64,000 bases of DNA from assembly GCA_020636255.1 (NCBI GenBank), contig JACJYE010000005.1, positions 366,001 through 430,000 on the forward strand, read 5' to 3'. Below, in pieces: positions 38,682-46,966 of the stretch. The DNA comes from Lewinellaceae bacterium (GTDB taxonomy: Bacteria; Bacteroidota; Bacteroidia; Chitinophagales; Saprospiraceae). The first letter of the stretch is position 1, and every line of letters begins with the position of its first letter. The notes beneath the pieces were generated by a model. It made no database searches. It had not been told where the DNA came from and saw only the letters and a program-made list of their open reading frames with translations. Made by a program: the position numbers and the translations under genes.

Positions 38682-39788
38682 ATGGAAGCCACATCGCACC
38701 CAATGATAGACTGGGATGTAATCGTTCAGACTATTCGCGAAGAAAAATGTATTCTCTGCATAGGCCCGGAGATCTTTGCCGATGGTAAAGGGAAGAAGCT
38801 TGAAGACCTGCTGCTTACGGAGTTTGATATTCCCAACAATCCTGATATCCGGAACTACTACCCTCAGGATGGTTTGTTCCTCTTCAAAACGGAAGAAGCG
38901 AAAACGCGTTTTTATTACAAATTAAAGCGCTTTTATGACGGCAGTTTTCCCTCAGCAGAGAACTTGTTGGCCCAGATCGCCCGCATCCCTTTCCACCTCA
39001 TCATCAACCTTACGCCCGACAACCTTTTGTGCAGGGTTGCGGAGCAGGAAGGGCTTCCCTGCAAGGCCGATTTCTACTGGAAAAACCGCAGCCCTGTGAA
39101 CAGTGCGAAGTTGCCGAGCCGGCAGTCGCCGCTCGTATACAATTTGTTCGGGAGCATTTACGAGCGGGATTCGCTGGTGCTGACCTATCAGGACCTCTTT
39201 GACTATTTCGATTCCATTCTGGGGGCCCGTAGCATGCCTACGGAACTGAAAAAGATCATCAGCGAAACGGACAACTTTATCTTCCTGGGCATTCAGTTCG
39301 AACGGTGGTACATGCAACTGCTGCTGCGCGTTCTGTCCAAATACAACGACAGGGACAGTTTTCTGCGTTATGCTTCCAGTTTCAATGTCGACGAGCACAT
39401 TGCGGTGTTCTGCAAAGAGCAGTTCCGGATCACTTTTGTTCAGGAGAACATTTCCGAATTTGTGGGCAAGCTGCTCGCGGAATGCCAGAAGGAGGGTATC
39501 GAACGCAAGGCCGGCGTTAAGCCCGCGTCGGTACTCAAGGGCATACGGGACCTCATCGCGAAGGCAGATACCGATAATGCGGTGCAGAAGCTCAAAGAAT
39601 ATCTGGAGAGTTGTGGCGAGCGTGCTGAAGATCTGTGTGATGAAGCCCTTTTGCTTGCCGAACGCAACAACCGGCTTCAGCGGCGCCTTCGCAATGGCTC
39701 CATTGACGAAAGGGATGCAGAAGTGAAACGCAATCAGATCATGGAAGCATTGCTTGGCCTCATCCGCCAGGCTGAAAATCTGGAGTAG
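38682..39788 (+). CDS. degenerate SIR2-like protein with C-terminal effector-associated domain (EAD11-like)
   Basis: A 368-residue cytoplasmic protein; ATG 38703 is an alternative start. The N-terminal 270 residues follow the SIR2_2 fold pattern, but the key motifs differ. 'CIGPE' (26-30) stands for the GAG nucleotide loop. 'NLTPDNLL' (109-116) stands where active enzymes have TTNYD. 'YNLFGS' (153-158) replaces the catalytic LHGS histidine by Phe. The NAD-cleaving residues therefore seem lost. The last 85 residues ('RDLIAKADTDNAVQKLKEYL', 'NRLQRRLRNGSIDERDAEVK') resemble effector-associated domain 11, a small adaptor of bacterial conflict systems. The next gene, an nSTAND1 NTPase, starts 5 bases after the stop. 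The function is probably signalling or scaffolding rather than NAD hydrolysis; this is inference. Confidence 0.75.
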   Translation: MEATSHPMIDWDVIVQTIREEKCILCIGPEIFADGKGKKLEDLLLTEFDIPNNPDIRNYYPQDGLFLFKTEEAKTRFYYKLKRFYDGSFPSAENLLAQIARIPFHLIINLTPDNLLCRVAEQEGLPCKADFYWKNRSPVNSAKLPSRQSPLVYNLFGSIYERDSLVLTYQDLFDYFDSILGARSMPTELKKIISETDNFIFLGIQFERWYMQLLLRVLSKYNDRDSFLRYASSFNVDEHIAVFCKEQFRITFVQENISEFVGKLLAECQKEGIERKAGVKPASVLKGIRDLIAKADTDNAVQKLKEYLESCGERAEDLCDEALLLAERNNRLQRRLRNGSIDERDAEVKRNQIMEALLGLIRQAENLE

Positions 39789-39793
39789 CCGGT

Positions 39794-41422
39794 ATGAACA
39801 AACAATACAGATACCCAGGCGCTCAGCCTTTCCGCACCAGCCAGAAGCACATTTTTTTCGGCAGGGAGCAGGATATTCGTTCCTTTTACCAGTTCCTGCA
39901 ACTGGAGAAGCTGGTCGTTCTGTACTCCCGTTCGGGGCTGGGCAAGAGCTCAATACTTAATGCCGGTATTATTCCCATGCTGCTCGACAAGGGAGAGTGG
40001 GGCCCCATCCCCGTGCGCTTCGGGTCTTTTTCGTATGTAAAGGAGGAAGGCCCTCTGCAGGAAGCCATCGACAGTGTGAAGAAGGAAGTGCCGCAGGTAA
40101 GCTTCCTGGAGCGGCTGCTGCCGGACGACCATTCTCTCTGGGCTTACCTGAAGAAACGCCAGTTAGCTTATCCCGAACAAAAGGGGTTCATCCTGCTCTT
40201 CGACCAATTCGAGGAACTGTTCACCTATCCGGCTGCTGAGATAACGGCCTTTAAGAAAGGCCTTGCAGAAGCCCTGCATACGGCCCTTCCACAGCGTTAT
40301 CTCGATCTTATCGAAGCGCAGCTTTCCGGAGGCGAGGCCATTCTTTCGGCGCAGGAAATGGAGCTGCTGCACCAGCCTTTTGGCCTGAAAGTGGTATTGG
40401 CCATCCGCTCCGACCGCATGCACCTGCTCAATGAGTTGCGCGACCACCTGCCCGGAATACTCAGCCACAACTACGAGCTGGGGCCGTTGAGCCGGCAGTC
40501 GGCCGAAGATGCGATCATCAACCCTGCTTACCAGAAAGAGGGGAATTTCCTTTCTCCTCCTTTCGATTATCAGGACGAGGCCATAGAAAAGATACTGGCC
40601 TATCTTACCAAGGACAACGTGCAGGAGATCGAGTCTTTCCAGTTGCAGCTGTTGTGCCAGTCGCTGGAGCGCAAAGCAATCCGGGAAAAGATCAGCCTGA
40701 TCGAGAACAGGCATATCTCTAACCTCGAGAACCTATACGAGAATTATTACGAAAACCAGATCAAAGCGCTGGATAGCCCTGCCGAACGGCTGGCCGCCCG
40801 CCGGCTGATCGAGGAGGGGCTCATATTCGAAGAAGAGGAGCGCCGACTTATCCTTTACGAAGGGCAGATCAAAAAAGAATTCGACGTTGCGCCGGAGCTG
40901 CTGGCCAAGCTGGTGGACAGCCACCTGATCAGGGCCGAGCCGAGCCTTCGCGGCGGCTTTGTATACGAACTGAGCCACGACACACTGGTGGGCCCCATTC
41001 TCAGGGCAAAGAAAAAGCGCCTGGAAGAAGAGCTGCGCAGGGCTGAACTACAGGCCCAGGAAAAGCGGGAAAGAGAGCTCATCCAGGAGCGGAAGCGCCG
41101 GCGCTGGGCCACGGCCCTGGCCGTCATAGGCTTTTTACTTTTCGGCATTGCCCTCGCAGCATCACTTATCGCGATCAGGCAGAGCAAGCTGGCCCAGGCC
41201 AAAGAAGAAGAGGCCAAAGAGAACCTGGCCCACTTTCTGGCCGCGCAGCAGGAAAAAGACCGCCTGCGGGTGCGGCAGCTCATACAGGATGCAGAAACCT
41301 ATGCCAGTGCCGATGAATACCTGCTGGCCCTGGACAAGCTGCGGGAAGCACTGGGGATCGATTCCACCAACCAGGATGTACAGTTGAAAATTGAAGGTTA
41401 TGAAAAACGGCTTCAAGAATAA
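39794..41422 (+). CDS. membrane-anchored nSTAND1 NTPase
   Basis: A 542-residue protein. It starts directly with the NTPase domain: a 'FFGREQDI' entry, Walker A SRSGLGKSS (45-53), Walker B 'GFILLFDQFEELF', an arginine-sensor strand 'KVVLAIRSDRMHLLNELRD', and the winged-helix part with 'YELSHDTLVGPI', all typical of nSTAND1. A basic stretch (ERKRRR) then precedes one membrane helix at about 437-462. By the positive-inside rule the NTPase is cytoplasmic. The last 75 residues, a coiled-coil plus TPR-like hairpin ('YASADEYLLALDKLREAL'), are periplasmic. Unlike many nSTAND1 proteins it has no fused WD40 sensor; that part seems to be supplied by the next gene, which overlaps it by 23 bases. Confidence 0.85.
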   Translation: MNKQYRYPGAQPFRTSQKHIFFGREQDIRSFYQFLQLEKLVVLYSRSGLGKSSILNAGIIPMLLDKGEWGPIPVRFGSFSYVKEEGPLQEAIDSVKKEVPQVSFLERLLPDDHSLWAYLKKRQLAYPEQKGFILLFDQFEELFTYPAAEITAFKKGLAEALHTALPQRYLDLIEAQLSGGEAILSAQEMELLHQPFGLKVVLAIRSDRMHLLNELRDHLPGILSHNYELGPLSRQSAEDAIINPAYQKEGNFLSPPFDYQDEAIEKILAYLTKDNVQEIESFQLQLLCQSLERKAIREKISLIENRHISNLENLYENYYENQIKALDSPAERLAARRLIEEGLIFEEEERRLILYEGQIKKEFDVAPELLAKLVDSHLIRAEPSLRGGFVYELSHDTLVGPILRAKKKRLEEELRRAELQAQEKRERELIQERKRRRWATALAVIGFLLFGIALAASLIAIRQSKLAQAKEEEAKENLAHFLAAQQEKDRLRVRQLIQDAETYASADEYLLALDKLREALGIDSTNQDVQLKIEGYEKRLQE

Positions 41423-44400
41423 CATAGCGCCGCTCTTATCCCTGTGTTTTGCTTTTTTCCTTTTCCAGGCCACACTGTCGGGGCAGGAACCGGAGGAGGC
41501 TACCCCTTGCGATGCTTACGAACGGCTCATCACAGAAGCCGAAGCTGCCGTGAGCAGGAATGATTTTGGCCTTGCCATCAAAAAATACAACGCCGCCAAG
41601 GTATGCAACCCGGCTGCCGGCCTGGAGATCAATGACCGCATCCTCAATGCTTTTGCCCGGATAGACGAACAACGACTCGATGCGGAACGCAACGCGCTGA
41701 AAGCTCAGAAAGCGGAGCGGGAAGCCCTGTTCCAGGCCGAAGTGGCCCACCAAAAGGAGCAGGAAGCCCAGGACGCCAGGCAACGCGCAGAACAGAACGA
41801 ACAATTTGCCAGGGAACAGGAAGCGGAAGCCAGGGCCTACCTCTCGGAAATATATTTGCGAGAAGGACAGCGGGCCGTGGCTGATAAAGCCTGGGATAAA
41901 GCCCTTGTCAACTTTTACAGGGCCTATGAAAACGATACTGTAAATGCGGAGATCCTTCAACGTTGCTACCTCGCCGCCGATAGCGTACTGCCAGAATTGC
42001 TATCCATCAGGCGTGCCGGCTCGATCAGCGAAATACAGTTCAGCCCCGATGGGCAGTACCTGGTGTCGGCCTCTTCCGGCAACCTGCAGTTCTTCAATCT
42101 GCAGGGGTTCTACGATGACTACGTCCTGCGCAGCAGCCTGACCATAGACGATTTTTTCTTTTCCGCACCCGAAGATTCCATCGTCGCTACCTGGTCCCGG
42201 TACTATGGCGCTATTCGTTTCTGGCACCTCGGCAGGAAGGAAGAGCTTTCTGATTACCAGAAGAACCTGTACCCGTCGAACATGTTCTTTGACAGTGAGC
42301 AACACGTCTTTGGTTATTCCAATTCAGAAGGTAGGCTTGCCCTTAGCGAGCTGGCCAGTGATAGCCTGCTGTCCTGGATAGACCAAAGTACAAAGTCGGC
42401 GGTGGGGCTGGACTATCTGCCTTCGAAAAAGCTCATCGCAACCACTAACCCACAGAAAAAAGAGAACAGCGTAAGCATCATCGACATTTCGGAGATCCAT
42501 CAGGGCAAGGTGAAGTTTATGAACACTTTTGGCGCTGAAATATCCGAGGCCAGGTTCCATCCGGATGGGCAAATGATCGCCACCCGCTCGCTGGACAACA
42601 TCATCCGCATTGTCGACCTTGCTACGGGCCTGGAACTGGAAGTGTTCCGCGAGCCGCGAGAGCAGTTTGCAGGCGGATTGCGTTTTTCAAAAGACGGAAA
42701 TTACTTTCTCTATGCCGTCAACGATACGCTGGAACACAGTTCTAACATCGTGCTGTACAAACGACAGGAGGAAGGCCGCGGCTTCTGGAAACACGCCGTG
42801 ATAAGGGTGCAGCGCGGCCTGGCCACGGCGCTCGACATCAGCCCGGAAGGCAAGTGGTGCGCCGCCGTTGTTGATGATAGGGCCATCAAACTGTGGCCGG
42901 TAGAATACCGCCTTCCCGGCAGCAACCTCAATACCCTGCAAAGCCTGATCTATTACGGCATTCCGTTTACCGTGGACAGGAGCGGGGCGTATTATGCACG
43001 CAATGACACCACATGGGCGGAAGACATGTACAGGGCTTCGGAGCAACATGGGATAGCCTGGCTTCCAGAGGGAGGATACCCCTTTCTGGATGTCTACAGG
43101 CACAACCTCTACATCCTGAAGAACGGCAGGCAGTTCGACGCCCTGACCTATGCCGTGATCGAAGGAGATCATGAAAAGGCCGAGGCCCTGCTTCAGCGAG
43201 GGGCGAACCCGGTGGCCAGGAATGAGCAAGGCATCAATGCCTTGTTGTTTGCCGCCTATAAAAATGATCTTGCCCTTTTCAGGGAAATGGCCCGGGGGCT
43301 GTCCCGGCGTCAGCTCGAAAGAGAATTCCTGTGGTCGGTCAACAACGGCCCTGCATCTATCCCGGAGTTTTTTCTGGCCAATGGTTTCGCGGATGCCAAT
43401 TGCAGGGATGAAGGCCAACGCACGGCACTACACCTGGCCGTCTATGAATACGATACCGTGGTGGTAAAAGTACTGTTGCGTTATGGAGCGGACCCCAATA
43501 TTCAGGATGAGCAGGGGTATACGCCATTGTTGGTAGCGTTGCTTAAGGGCAATTACGACATGGCCCGCCAGCTTGCAGGAACGGCCCAGCAGGCAGATAT
43601 CAGGGACGACCAGAGGCTGTCAGGCCTGATGATCGCTGCCCGTAACAATTATCTGGATGTTGCGCAGGCTCTGCTGGATCAAGGGGCCGACGTGAATGCC
43701 CGTGATAAAGAAGGCTGGACCCCGCTGCACTTCGCCGTTTATAATGGATATGACGCCATGGCCAGGCTGTTGTTGAGCCATGGCGCCACCATTGATGCCA
43801 GGAACAATTATGGCGCGACACCGCTTCACCTTGCCGCCGAACGTGATTCTGCAGCAGTCGTCCGGTTTTTACTGGACAATGGGGCCGAACTGGACGCCAA
43901 AACAGACGATTATCAGGCCACTCCATTGCTCTTTGCAATTGGGAGTGGAAATCTGGAAGTGGTTGAGCTATTGCTCTCTCGAGGTGCAGACCCTAATATC
44001 CATTCAAAGGGCACTTTTTCTGCACTATTGCATGCCAAGAGTTTAAATAAAGCCGACATTTACAATCTGCTGCTCCGCTACGGTGCTAAAATCGAAAAAT
44101 GGGTGATGCGAGATACCCTGTACTTTTCTGGTGAAGGCACAAATGTTACGGCCAATGCAACGGCCAATGTCCGTTTTACCCTATATGCCCAGGACACCTT
44201 GTACCGCGCTGTAGGCCGGTTCGACGGGGTCAGCCTTTTCGGCTCATTCGACGTGCAGGGTAAGGAAATTGACTGTTCTGGAGAGGAACTTTGTTTGCAA
44301 TTTAAGGGCCTCATCCTGAATGGAGATGGTAAGGACGGTTTTCCCAAAGGCACGAGCACGCCTTATGTTATGAGCCTGGTCGTTTCCCCAAAAGAAGCTA

Positions 44401-44510
44401 CCGGCACCTACCACATTGGGGAGGTGCTCAATACGGCACGCGATTATGAACAATACGGCATAATTAATGTGAAGGCGGAAAAAGGTGGTAAAAAACACCG
44501 AGCCCAATGA
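41400..44510 (+). CDS. exported WD40 propeller and ankyrin-repeat protein, probable sensor of the nSTAND1 operon
   Basis: Start at ATG 41400 (MKNGFKNNIAPLLSL), inside the end of the nSTAND1 gene; 1036 residues. A signal peptide without lipobox (cleavage near LSGQ) sends it to the periplasm. Residues of about 35-200 are TPR-like hairpins around a long coiled coil ('ERNALKAQKAEREALF'-type), similar in style to the periplasmic tail of the nSTAND1 protein. About 205-510 form a WD40-like propeller ('ISEIQFSPDGQYLVSASSG', 'ARFHPDGQMIATRSLDN'). About 580-890 hold nine or ten ankyrin repeats ('GWTPLHFAVYNGYDAMARLL'). A beta-rich C-terminal domain of about 140 residues is unassigned. Operon position suggests a ligand sensor that signals through the nSTAND1 tail; this is inference. 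Confidence 0.85.
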   Translation: MKNGFKNNIAPLLSLCFAFFLFQATLSGQEPEEATPCDAYERLITEAEAAVSRNDFGLAIKKYNAAKVCNPAAGLEINDRILNAFARIDEQRLDAERNALKAQKAEREALFQAEVAHQKEQEAQDARQRAEQNEQFAREQEAEARAYLSEIYLREGQRAVADKAWDKALVNFYRAYENDTVNAEILQRCYLAADSVLPELLSIRRAGSISEIQFSPDGQYLVSASSGNLQFFNLQGFYDDYVLRSSLTIDDFFFSAPEDSIVATWSRYYGAIRFWHLGRKEELSDYQKNLYPSNMFFDSEQHVFGYSNSEGRLALSELASDSLLSWIDQSTKSAVGLDYLPSKKLIATTNPQKKENSVSIIDISEIHQGKVKFMNTFGAEISEARFHPDGQMIATRSLDNIIRIVDLATGLELEVFREPREQFAGGLRFSKDGNYFLYAVNDTLEHSSNIVLYKRQEEGRGFWKHAVIRVQRGLATALDISPEGKWCAAVVDDRAIKLWPVEYRLPGSNLNTLQSLIYYGIPFTVDRSGAYYARNDTTWAEDMYRASEQHGIAWLPEGGYPFLDVYRHNLYILKNGRQFDALTYAVIEGDHEKAEALLQRGANPVARNEQGINALLFAAYKNDLALFREMARGLSRRQLEREFLWSVNNGPASIPEFFLANGFADANCRDEGQRTALHLAVYEYDTVVVKVLLRYGADPNIQDEQGYTPLLVALLKGNYDMARQLAGTAQQADIRDDQRLSGLMIAARNNYLDVAQALLDQGADVNARDKEGWTPLHFAVYNGYDAMARLLLSHGATIDARNNYGATPLHLAAERDSAAVVRFLLDNGAELDAKTDDYQATPLLFAIGSGNLEVVELLLSRGADPNIHSKGTFSALLHAKSLNKADIYNLLLRYGAKIEKWVMRDTLYFSGEGTNVTANATANVRFTLYAQDTLYRAVGRFDGVSLFGSFDVQGKEIDCSGEELCLQFKGLILNGDGKDGFPKGTSTPYVMSLVVSPKEATGTYHIGEVLNTARDYEQYGIINVKAEKGGKKHRAQ

Positions 44511-44536
44511 AAGATACCTATTTGGGGTTTTTCTCC

Positions 44537-44544
44537 TATTTTTG
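44537..44544 (+). promoter_or_regulatory. candidate -7 box of the ruvX-def operon
   Basis: TATTTTTG matches TAnnTTTG; no -33 box is found at the usual spacing. Transcription would start about 44551, so the palindromic repeat at 44554-44717 would form a large hairpin in the ruvX leader. Confidence 0.4.
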
Positions 44545-44553
44545 CACCGCATG

Positions 44554-44717
44554 AGAGCTTGTTTGGAGGCCGGATTTGATAGCGAAAAGCGGCAATTTTT
44601 TGGTGAGACAAGGCGTCTTTTTGAAGAGCGTACCCAAAGGTACGGTCAAAAAAAGCAACGCAGTATCGCCGAAAAAGTGGCCTTTGCAGCTCAAAGGGTG
44701 GCCTCCAAACAAGCTCT
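44554..44717. repeat. palindromic interspersed repeat, family A, long copy
   Basis: Perfect 18-base arms (44554-44571, AGAGCTTGTTTGGAGGCC, and 44700-44717) share the arm and the TTTGATAGCGAAAAG core with the copy at 10592. The interior here is about 128 bases against 41 there. It contains a second hairpin CGTACC-CAAA-GGTACG (44629-44644). It fills the gap between the WD40-ankyrin gene and ruvX. Confidence 0.9.
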
Positions 44718-44744
44718 GAGCTTTTTCACCATAACGTTCAGACA

Positions 44745-45167
44745 GTGGCGCGGATATTAGCGATCGACTATGGGACAAAACGCACGGGCCTGGCGGTAAG
44801 CGACCCCCTGCAGATCATCGCCAACCCCCTGGATACCGTTCCTACGGCAGAGCTGGCCGATTTTCTGAAAGCCTACGTGCCTGCTGAGGAGGTGGTGGTT
44901 ATCGTCGTCGGAGAGCCGCTGTACCCGGATGGCAACCCGGCGCAGATCCACCATCTGGTCGTAGGCCTGGTGAAACAGTTGAAGAAACTTTTTCCCGCCG
45001 TAGAGGTTGTTACACAGGATGAGCGGTACACCTCCGAGCAGGCCAAGGAGGTGATCCTGAAAAGCGGCGCCAAAAAAAAGAAGCGGCGCGACAAAGGCCT
45101 GGTAGACAAGATAAGCGCAGTGCTGATACTGCAGGAATACATGGAATCAAAAAGAAATTTCAGTTAG
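44745..45167 (+). CDS. ruvX: RuvX/YqgF family putative Holliday junction resolvase (pre-16S rRNA nuclease)
   Basis: A 140-residue protein with an RNase H-like fold. The start is GTG 44745 (ARILAIDYGTKRTGLAVSD), where the first Asp of IDYG is the metal ligand. The second acidic residue lies in VVTQDERYTS and a third in KGLVDKISAVLILQ, the YqgF signature. Length is normal. The family trims pre-16S rRNA and may resolve recombination junctions. def starts two bases after the stop, so the pair is one operon. The long palindromic repeat lies immediately upstream. Confidence 0.93.
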   Translation: MARILAIDYGTKRTGLAVSDPLQIIANPLDTVPTAELADFLKAYVPAEEVVVIVVGEPLYPDGNPAQIHHLVVGLVKQLKKLFPAVEVVTQDERYTSEQAKEVILKSGAKKKKRRDKGLVDKISAVLILQEYMESKRNFS

Positions 45168-45169
45168 TA

Positions 45170-45730
45170 ATGATATTGCCAATATACGCTTACGGGCAAC
45201 CCGTATTGAAAAAAATGGGCGCAGACATAGCCCCCGACTACCCCGAGCTAAAAGAACTCATCGAGAACATGTGGGAGACGATGTACAATGCCGAAGGCGT
45301 TGGCCTGGCTGCGCCCCAGATCGGCCGTTCCATCCGCCTGTTCGTCGTCGATACCATCCAGATCATGGAGAAGGGAAAGGAAAGCGAGGGGATTAAACAA
45401 GCCTTTATCAATGCCTACAAAGTGGAAGAAGCAGGCGAGCTCTGGACTTATGAAGAAGGCTGCCTGAGCATACCCGAAGTGCGGGGCGATGTAGACCGCC
45501 TGCCTCAGCTACGGCTGCGTTACCTGGATGAAAATTTTACCGAGCAGGAAAAGGTCTTCTCCGGCATCAATGCCCGCGTGATCCAGCACGAATACGACCA
45601 TATCGATGGCGTGCTCTTCATCGACCACCTCAAGCCGATCAAGAAACGCATGGTGCGCCGCAAACTGGATAACATCAAAAAGGGAAAGGCCAGCGTGGAA
45701 TATAAGATGAAGTTTGCGGTAGGCCGTTGA
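45170..45730 (+). CDS. def: peptide deformylase
   Basis: A 186-residue enzyme that removes the N-formyl group from nascent proteins. The three signature motifs are complete: GVGLAAPQIG (43-52), EEGCLSIP with metal ligand C98, and QHEYDH with H140 and H144 as ligands and E141 as catalyst. Length fits class I deformylases. It is translationally close to ruvX (2-base gap). Confidence 0.97.
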   Translation: MILPIYAYGQPVLKKMGADIAPDYPELKELIENMWETMYNAEGVGLAAPQIGRSIRLFVVDTIQIMEKGKESEGIKQAFINAYKVEEAGELWTYEEGCLSIPEVRGDVDRLPQLRLRYLDENFTEQEKVFSGINARVIQHEYDHIDGVLFIDHLKPIKKRMVRRKLDNIKKGKASVEYKMKFAVGR

Positions 45731-45761
45731 AGCGGAGCATGATACGGCTTGACAAATGCGG

Positions 45762-46403
45762 TCATTTCCTGCCGAAGTCGGCCGGGATCTCCCCCCAGCG
45801 CTCGGTATCCCATTTCAGGACAGGGTTGTCGTAGGTATTCTTTTTCAGCCAGGCCTCGGCTCTTTCGATCAGTTCGTGGACCAGTTTCGTTTTGGCGTTG
45901 TGCACCAGTTTGGTGTTGGCCTTTTTCCGTTTCACCCAACCCATTGCCGTTTTTGAGTCGGTGTATACCGGCGTTTTTCTGCCCTGTTGCTGAAACAGGG
46001 CCAGTGCATGTACGATGGCAAGGAACTCTCCGATATTATTGGTGCCCAGTTCGAATTTTTTATGAAATATCTGGGCTTTGGTGCGGGTGTCCACGCCCTG
46101 GTATTCCATGAGGCCGGGGTTGCCGCTGCAGGCGGCGTCAACGCTGATGCTATCCCAGATGATCTTCTGGCGGCTCTCTTCGGAGTAAGCTGGCCTGGCG
46201 GATTTGGCGGCCTTGTTTTGGCCGAGGTGGCTGGCGGAGCTGTCGCGGAACGCTTCCAGGGCGTCTTCTTTGGTCGGAAAGGCTTTATACCGGGCATTCG
46301 GATACCCTTTGACCTGAAGCAGGCATTCCGCCCATGAATCATAGACACCGGGGTTATTACCCTCCCAAACCACGTAGTATTTTTGTTTGCCAGCCACGGA
46401 CAT
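45762..46403 (-). CDS. rnhA: ribonuclease H with N-terminal viroplasmin domain
   Basis: A 213-residue protein. The N-terminal 50 residues form the viroplasmin/caulimovirus-VI domain ('YYVVWEGNNPGVYDSWAECL') that binds RNA-DNA hybrids. The RNase H domain has D89 in SVDAACSGNPG, E126 in GTNNIGEFLAI, D149 in YTDSKTAMGW and D209 in the C-terminal IPADFGRK. It degrades RNA in hybrids in the cytoplasm. It is convergent with def, 31 bases apart. A hairpin repeat lies upstream. Confidence 0.94.
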   Translation of the reverse strand: MSVAGKQKYYVVWEGNNPGVYDSWAECLLQVKGYPNARYKAFPTKEDALEAFRDSSASHLGQNKAAKSARPAYSEESRQKIIWDSISVDAACSGNPGLMEYQGVDTRTKAQIFHKKFELGTNNIGEFLAIVHALALFQQQGRKTPVYTDSKTAMGWVKRKKANTKLVHNAKTKLVHELIERAEAWLKKNTYDNPVLKWDTERWGEIPADFGRK

Positions 46404-46412
46404 ATTATTTTG

Positions 46413-46549
46413 TAGTGTTCAAAAAATAAGTTGCCGTTTTACATTTCGGTGATCAGGCTTGTCCTCCAGCCCTTTCAGAGGCTTCCGGCCTTCGTCTGAT
46501 CACCGAAACCGGCAACTCATTTTTTGAGGTTGTTTTAGTAGTGTTCAAA
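46413..46549. repeat. large imperfect hairpin flanked by an 11-bp direct repeat
   Basis: Arms at 46420-46456 and 46496-46526 pair over two blocks (TTTCGGTGATCAG and GTTGCCG with their complements, then A-run with T-run). TAGTGTTCAAA occurs on both sides (46413-46423 and 46539-46549), which could be a target duplication or chance. It abuts the MITE-like element that follows. Confidence 0.6.
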
Positions 46550-46860
46550 CATGAGTCATGCGAATCAGGGGCTAAAGAAGGTAATGGTGCAATGGGAAGA
46601 GCCCGTAAAGCCCAGGCCTGGCCCGTTAGGGCCTGCTCCGGCTGGCCGGAGGCCAATATCTTTGTAGAAAATCGAAGAAAATCATTGCTTGCGGCCCAGT
46701 GGGCCGCTATCTCCGAGGCAATGCACCATTTGCCGGGATTAGATACCTGCCCTACGGGCCGGGAACCAGGCTTTCGCCGTTTATGCTACAAAGATGACGG
46801 CCCGCTGGGCCGTTACCGTTAGCCGGGCATTTAGCCCCTGATTCGCATGATCCATGTTTG
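46546..46860. mobile_element. MITE-like element with 31-bp terminal inverted repeats and internal hairpins
   Basis: Terminal arms 46546-46576 and 46830-46860 match at 29 of 31 positions. Inside are further inverted pairs (ATCTTTGTAG at 46658-46667 with 46786-46795; AATGGTGCA at 46583-46591 with 46722-46730). Short GC hairpins such as GCGGCCC-AGT-GGGCCGC and ACGGCCC-GCT-GGGCCGT are also present. It has no convincing coding frame and no transposase, so it looks like a non-autonomous element or a REP-type cluster. It fills most of the gap between rnhA and tatD. Confidence 0.7.
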
Positions 46861-46943
46861 ATCGTTACTCAGGGAAGGCAAATTAGGGAATTTGGCTTAA
46901 ATCCGGCTACTCGCACGCCAAAAGCATTCCAAAATTAATCTAT

Positions 46944-46951
46944 ACCTTTGC
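46944..46951 (+). promoter_or_regulatory. candidate -7 box of tatD
   Basis: TACCTTTG (position accurate to about one base) lies roughly 15 bases before the tatD start codon. The transcript would have a leader of only about 9 bases. No -33 box is evident. Confidence 0.45.
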
Positions 46952-46966
46952 CGAAAAGCAGGAAAA

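Noticed and set aside
44485..44760. 91-codon frame before ruvX
   Set aside because: It runs through the palindromic repeat and overlaps both neighbours, so it is formed by the repeat.
46541..46822. 93-codon frame inside the MITE-like element
   Set aside because: The frame is set by hairpin repeats; no protein family and no transposase motif.
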